A program made the position numbers and the translations under genes. Source: Thermoleophilia bacterium (GTDB lineage Bacteria; Actinomycetota; Thermoleophilia; Gaiellales; SKUG01). From it: DNA of 16,912 bases. Positions 15,101-16,912 of the stretch are shown one piece after another. Under the pieces are notes generated by a model. The model was not told the DNA's origin and did no database searches. It worked only from the letters and a program-made list of their open reading frames with translations. The DNA is taken from assembly GCA_020438525.1 (NCBI GenBank), contig JAGQUL010000296.1:1-16912 (forward strand). The letters are read 5' to 3'. The stretch's first letter is position 1. Every line of letters starts with the position of its first letter.

Positions 15101-15957
15101 CACGCCGATGCGTCACCGTCGGTCAGGTCGAGGGCGGCGACGTACTTCGTGCCGGGCGCGCCGCTGATCGACGTGAAGTCGCCTGCGACGAGCAGGCTCG
15201 AGCGTGCGACGTCGACGTGTGCATCGTAGATCGTCGTGCCCGCGACGCTCCCGAGGGACGTCCAGCCGGCGGTCTGGTCAGCGCCGGTCGATGCATCGAG
15301 CCGCAGGATCGGCGAGATCGGTGTGACGCCACCGTAGTTGTCGAAGCTGCCGACCACGTAGACGTACGAGCCGTCGGCGACGATGTCCCGCACCGAGCTC
15401 GTGAGCCCGGTGATCCCCTGGGACCAGGATCCGAGCAGCGTCACCGACGTGGACGGCCCGGACACGTCCAGCGCGGCCAATCGGGTGCCGCCGACCGACG
15501 TGCCGCCGAACTTCGTGAACTCGCCGCCGACGATCAGCTTCGTGCCGGAGTCGGCGAGCGCGAGTGCGTTGACCGCGCCGTTCGGGGTGGTGCCACCGGC
15601 CCACGACATGTCGAACGTGCCGAGCGCCGTGACGTGAACGAGGTTCTCGCGCGGATATCCGTCAACGGTCGTGAAGCTGCCGCCGACGTACCAGCCGCCG
15701 GCACCGTCGCCGATGATGCGCCGCACCTCGCCACCTTCGAACCGTGGCCAGCGACCTGCCTGCTGACCGGTCGCGTAGTCGACGCGAACGCTCGCTCCGG
15801 TGTCGGGACCGACGTATGAGAAGTCGCCGCCGATCCATGCGGTCGCTCCATCGGCGCTCGTCTCCACGGCGTTGACCGCGCCGTCGGTGAACCAGCGGTG
15901 GGTCGGCGTCGCGGGCGGCGCGGCAGAAGCGGCCGGCGCAAGTGCGGCCAGCAGCAC
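9184..15957 (-). CDS. Giant cell-surface repeat protein (delta-60, PA14-like, Ig-like, Calx-beta-like)
   Basis: The frame gives 2,257 residues from GTG 15957 and is the largest gene here. Order: signal peptide end (to about 12); 14 delta-60-like repeats (22-715); a linker domain (716-815); a PA14-like domain (about 815-1000: WTGYLIAPASGG, DADNGFRMKL, FEANWWENDG); Ig/FnIII-like modules (1040-1580), three with Cys pairs; four Calx-beta-like repeats (1581-2045) marked by SPATLTF...W...TVTV; a Thr/Asn/Pro/Gly linker (2046-2145); a helix (about 2165-2195); a strongly basic stretch (2211-2236); and an acidic tail (2237-2252). It is probably an exported adhesin or structural surface protein; PA14 and Calx-beta-like domains commonly act in sugar binding and adhesion. 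No LPxTG is present. The signal peptide's charged and hydrophobic parts lie upstream of 15957 in the same frame, open to 16098, yet no ATG, GTG or TTG occurs there, so the true start is unresolved. Confidence 0.88.
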   Translation of the reverse strand: MLLAALAPAASAAPPATPTHRWFTDGAVNAVETSADGATAWIGGDFSYVGPDTGASVRVDYATGQQAGRWPRFEGGEVRRIIGDGAGGWYVGGSFTTVDGYPRENLVHVTALGTFDMSWAGGTTPNGAVNALALADSGTKLIVGGEFTKFGGTSVGGTRLAALDVSGPSTSVTLLGSWSQGITGLTSSVRDIVADGSYVYVVGSFDNYGGVTPISPILRLDASTGADQTAGWTSLGSVAGTTIYDAHVDVARSSLLVAGDFTSISGAPGTKYVAALDLTDGDASAWVHPDPGAVVTAVTSDSTYVYAGGAFNMIGGTSTGALARLQWSDGALAPWGTNASTNGVEELALHDGYLYAVGEFAVGGNKRVVRIETTTAVVEPLPTVVSNTVGAIGFTSGDVLLGGSFSSIGGATRSNLAAIDVESGGVLPWGAGVGWVVRALAVHNGVVYVGGGSSGTPNLAARYAATGTNVGWFSAPDVSGSGERINALAVLDNGSPGSTRLVFGGSFSTVIGQTGWANLAAVGLDGTITDAPTTWQGTVGTVNDIDAYGGIAYVGGSFIKLLGGSSSYFDTVDALGNLTGNAVTVTGGAVESLSVSPDGNDLYLAGGFSNVNGTITGSGGVVRVPVSVGTPTWIKPRSGVVTGLDAGSSDLFYSGDIASIAGTSPPGNLGALSTDDGSSSWGPTPPLAFVSQPVNEIRARAGVVVAGGVGTVAAWRDQSDTMDPHIEFAKITENAPAGDPSDATHVIGNTVYVHTDGAVAHPSFTVVTRAWDQYAAGAGTYAAASGIGTVDWPELDSPDLGTWSPSAGAQYGKPRGAKLGCYRDNDAMAANFLGETIDRNIGYANGSTGRIDQYPSRPAQLAAAGGFSYDDANDSNQSYKLLACRWTGYLIAPASGGAPATLQVDADNGFRMKLAATGTGPLPGTWNVFDEWVGTPNMPGTVQAPATIGAGEARRFEANWWENDGQAYADLQWDASGSFSRVPDAAYVTDVDYSRQYRFVSGATTDGMTGSLAITADDNAGRSSASSGSTANVYVTIDNSMPSVSSFDVSPTIGAGTTIATPSINIGTISDAGSGVHDTKLERRATTLAGSTCATIADPESGWSDVDGFTGTSLPEQLPLGDACYQYRLVVTDNVGNVRTLEPAGQSNYANWLRIDTSGPDMGAAAVSTTAGWTNASTVDVSWSTIGVNDPHTGIVVAKLQQLTTTLDGAGGCSTWGTGWSDVTAAVPGTTTVPVADGLCYRFRVLARNGVSIDATVDAAETVMVDRTAPTLAIDPGVAGTYSGPVYVSGTLGDSSGSTITLGTGSDAPGGSMCTPTIPGATWSCTWDVTGAPAVPDGSYVITVTATDAAGNTATDTAVIVVDNTAPTITPDFAAAPAIGTWLDSGTGTFWFDTSSTGSATLAMAPNDPYSSVSQITATDSGLWSWATYSVTSSPWELQLNWSNGATSDSLLVDVQDASGNSQTYTIDVQADPDPPTGFLAAYSAGVTSGSAPELDLTAGNDGAGSGIASIRIERDSQTGCSGAWSGAAMVDGPFTALSFPTGWSDPTVASNSCYKYRVAATDQVGHVGYGAWTSVFQTDTKGILSIPPSGGVSSIVEGQSVTMQVQLRAQPTSDVVVHVTADPTLNVSPATLTFTSADWSTSQAVTVSVPDDFLDEPDTSGQVTYSIGTGSVDTLDTEYQGQSTFDTFTIADNDSPGVAIATPPSGLAVAEPGTSVGYSVKLTSQPVGTVTVSPSISGTQATLSPATLTFDSTNWNTAKTVTVTAVDDPDVDGPRTVSISHAIVATAADPGYAALPVPASLSVTVSDDDQPGMTVLAPADPQVSEADATQVVEVSVLLRARPSSDVTVALSAALGQVSITPASLTFSPANWNIAQTVSVTGLNDTIAEAATHPGKLQLTPTSTAPGWSSLPPSEVGFTVRDDDPVKLVKSPGARWQVDDEGHVLLEETATQASILRIHAVGDPRRDVKITAASSPDGQLDVSPASVTIPAGTHDQYVSFAVRAINDRVDEADTHAAKVAFTVSSADSLYGAATIPPVFARITDAPATTTLRENTDTTNTNNDTTTNQPPTNNTGSTNPPPTNPPPGGDPQGPAPGGDGQGATGEQPGETVGDTGGSGDAGDGTTSGRGGDPAGGTASGDESTKDKPKGILRRPVENVKEWATEHKGKAAVAASATGTAAIWAVKPLAMAGKAFAGGGGGLPHPPGITQLRHLFTRRGRRLLRMRPKRRWWRGKLRDLDDDLDDDDWDDFLWGDRAA
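9523..9822 (-). repeat. Low-complexity Thr/Asn/Pro/Gly linker of the giant protein
   Basis: About 100 residues made almost only of Thr, Asn, Pro, Gly, Asp and Ser, with short repeats such as TNPPPTNPPPGGDP. It separates the last Calx-beta-like repeat from the C-terminal helix and tail, like the wall-spanning linkers of Gram-positive surface proteins. The local base composition differs from the rest of the gene (runs of GTTGTTGGT type on the plus strand), as expected for a repeat stretch that expands and contracts. Confidence 0.75.
9823..11217 (-). repeat. Four Calx-beta-like repeats within the giant protein
   Basis: Residues 1581-2045 contain four units of about 115 residues. The first three share [ST]P-A-[ST]-L-T-F-x(4)-[ND]-W-x(4)-x-V-[ST]-V, near residues 1629, 1745 and 1861, and each ends in a D-[ND]-D or D-D-D turn (1693, 1808, 1922). 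The fourth is more diverged (SPASVTIPAGTHDQYVSFAV) and lacks the Trp. Calx-beta domains are extracellular or regulatory beta-sandwiches, often Ca2+-binding through such acidic turns. Confidence 0.7.
12958..13515 (-). other. PA14-like domain region of the giant protein
   Basis: Residues about 815-1000 show the PA14 order: a first strand region with GCYRDND, a core W-T-G-Y-L-I-A-P, then D-A-D-N-G-F-R-M-K-L (the family's sD-DG-rl motif), and R-F-E-A-N-W-W-E-N-D-G-Q-A followed by L-Q-W. PA14 domains bind carbohydrate in adhesins and glycosidases. It is longer than the usual 140-150 residues because of an insert around YPSRPAQLAAAGGFSYDDAN. This is a motif-based call without a profile search. Confidence 0.6.
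13813..15894 (-). repeat. Fourteen delta-60-like repeats (likely beta-propellers) in the giant protein
   Basis: The motif [VAL]-G-G-x-F-x(2)-[IV]-x-G or a close variant recurs at about residues 43, 91, 144, 202, 258, 307, 357, 401, 449, 503, 554, 605, 653 and 705, spaced 44-59 residues. Between copies are R-x-N-L-A-A-[IL]-D type stretches, as in DUF5122/delta-60 proteins, which fold as propeller blades. Blades 9, 13 and 14 are degenerate. Confidence 0.75.
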
Positions 15958-16101
15958 CGCGAGCAGTCCGAACGCTGCAAGCAGGCTGCGACCATGCGGC
16001 CACGCGACAGCACGCGCGCGTGGGCGCGGCGCTCGTGGGTAGCTTCCATGCGTGGCGTTCGCGTGCAGCGTCTGGTCCTTCGGACGCGGTTCGACCCATC
16101 A

Positions 16102-16331
16102 CGCATCGTCCGATTTGCATCGAACCTTGAATGATCCGACCCGGCTCGGCCCGATCGACCCATGCAAACTTCGTGAGGTCGCATTCGCGTCGGTTCATCG
16201 TCGATTGCGCCGTGAACCGAGCGACGACGATCGGCCGATGGTCAGGCATGGGGTCGGGAACCGTGCGATCGTCGTCTCAAGCCGCCGCTGCGCGCGTCGA
16301 TGGCGGATGCATGTGCTTCTGGCGCGCGTAC
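16102..16331. promoter_or_regulatory. Divergent intergenic region with three inverted repeats
   Basis: No gene is visible in this stretch between the giant gene and the next secreted-protein gene. It must hold both promoters. It contains TTTGCAT/ATGCAAA (16114-16120 and 16162-16168), TCGGTTCA/TGAACCGA (16190-16197 and 16213-16220) and the 11-base pair GACGACGATCG/CGATCGTCGTC (16223-16233 and 16266-16276). I could not fit known riboswitch cores to either strand. Confidence 0.45.
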
Positions 16332-16912
16332 ATGAGGCGAGGCGGCCGGCGCACGTCGACTGCGGTGGTCGTCGTCGCCTTGCTGCTGCTCGGGCTGCTG
16401 GTGCTGCCGCAGGTCGCGCTCGCCGGGATGCGACCGGCAATGCCGAGGCACGGATGGGTCACGGGCGCGACGACCACCAGCGTCACGGTGCGCTGGCTGA
16501 AGGTCCCCGGTGCGGTGACGTACGACGTACGGGTTGGTGGACGACGTGTCGGCACGGTTCGCGCGACGAGCGCGCGTGTGAACGGGCTGGCGCCGGCGTC
16601 GTTCGCGAACGTGCAGGTCGTGGCGCGGCGGGGGCGTCTGGCCAGCGTGCCGAGCGATCCGATCCCGGCGGTGACGCGGGCGAGCGGTGCGTGCACGAGG
16701 TGGGTGTCGTCGACGCGCGGGTCCGATGCGGGTGCCGGCACGCAGGCATCGCCGTGGCGCACGATCGGCAAGCTCGTGGGGGGCTGGCAGGCCGGCGACG
16801 TGGGCTGCGTGGAGGGTACGTTCGTGGAGGACGTGTCGATCTTCCGGGGCGGCGATTCGGCGCGGACGCCGGTGACGCTGCCCTCGGCGCCCGGCACGCG
16901 GGCGAGCCTGCG
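16332..16912 (+). CDS. Secreted FnIII-like/beta-helix (pectate-lyase-like fold) protein, 5' part
   Basis: The frame runs open to the window end, giving 193 full residues. It has a basic N terminus and signal peptide (about 1-31, hydrophobic V-V-V-V-A-L-L-L-L-G-L-L-V-L, ending A-L-A). An FnIII-like domain follows (about 38-115: SVTVRWLKVPGAVTYDVRV, VNGLAPASFANVQVVARR). Next comes VSSTRGSDAGAGTQASPWRT with W-Q-A-G-D-V-G-C-V-E-G-T-F-V-E-D-V-S-I, the usual opening of a right-handed parallel beta-helix (DUF1565/pectate-lyase-like) that displays or cleaves polysaccharide. Whether it is catalytic cannot be seen. ATG 16332 is preferred for signal peptide shape; ATG 16311, in frame, adds seven residues, and neither has a good ribosome binding site. 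It is transcribed divergently from the giant gene and may be co-regulated as a surface-layer gene. Confidence 0.78.
   Translation, partial: MRRGGRRTSTAVVVVALLLLGLLVLPQVALAGMRPAMPRHGWVTGATTTSVTVRWLKVPGAVTYDVRVGGRRVGTVRATSARVNGLAPASFANVQVVARRGRLASVPSDPIPAVTRASGACTRWVSSTRGSDAGAGTQASPWRTIGKLVGGWQAGDVGCVEGTFVEDVSIFRGGDSARTPVTLPSAPGTRASL

Noticed and set aside
12382..15819. 1,145-residue plus-strand open frame opposite the giant gene
   Set aside because: Antisense shadow, dominated by Arg, Val and Gly with no motifs, while the minus strand shows clear repeated domains.
16102..16331. Possible cyclic-di-GMP (GEMM) riboswitch before a large surface protein
   Set aside because: GCAAACT and GGTCGCA on the plus strand only loosely recall the core; the paired P1/P2 layout and receptor bases are not present on either strand.
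1..16912. CRISPR array, tRNA, rRNA, insertion sequence or integration site
   Set aside because: No evenly spaced identical repeats, cloverleaf, transposase, integrase or flanking direct repeats were seen on reading both strands.

Overview
The window is GC-rich (by eye about two-thirds G+C), with GTG starts, strong codon bias and many secreted proteins built from Ig, FnIII, Calx-beta and delta-60 type modules. This suggests a high-GC actinobacterium. The repeat style and the small conserved membrane protein at 8204-8791 resemble Solirubrobacterales (Thermoleophilia). That placement is inference from memory of family style, not a database result. I saw no tRNA, rRNA, CRISPR array, insertion sequence or phage gene.

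Layout. (1) 1-426 (+) is the 3' end of an unrecognised gene that converges on and overlaps the next gene. (2) 402-5002 (-) is a run of five same-strand genes, read from high to low coordinate: a His-rich four-helix membrane protein carrying CGPC, a secreted protein with a DP-x-GD domain and an Ig-like domain, a secreted coiled-coil protein, a CopC-like copper protein, and a YcnI-like (DUF1775) copper protein. CopC and YcnI overlap by one base. Three of the five exported proteins are predicted to begin with His after signal peptide removal. The cluster therefore looks like an envelope copper-handling locus with two or three uncharacterised members. (3) 5187-9125 (+) holds a TerB-like protein, a trypsin-like protease with a C-terminal FnIII-like domain, a 2-phosphoglycerate-kinase-like P-loop protein whose Walker lysine is Thr, a two-helix membrane protein, a strong hairpin terminator and a 63-residue protein. 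(4) 9184-15957 (-) is one giant secreted or cell-surface protein of about 2,260 residues: 14 delta-60-like repeats, a PA14-like domain, Ig-like modules, four Calx-beta-like repeats, a Thr/Asn/Pro/Gly linker, a helix and a basic-then-acidic tail. (5) 16102-16331 is a divergent intergenic region rich in inverted repeats. (6) From 16332 (+) runs the start of another secreted protein, with an FnIII-like domain and the beginning of a parallel beta-helix domain, cut by the window edge.

The strongest candidates for something undescribed are the extended copper cluster with its N-terminal-His trio and the long hairpin before copC. Next come the giant protein's unusual C-terminal tail and its missing start codon, then the degenerate P-loop kinase.
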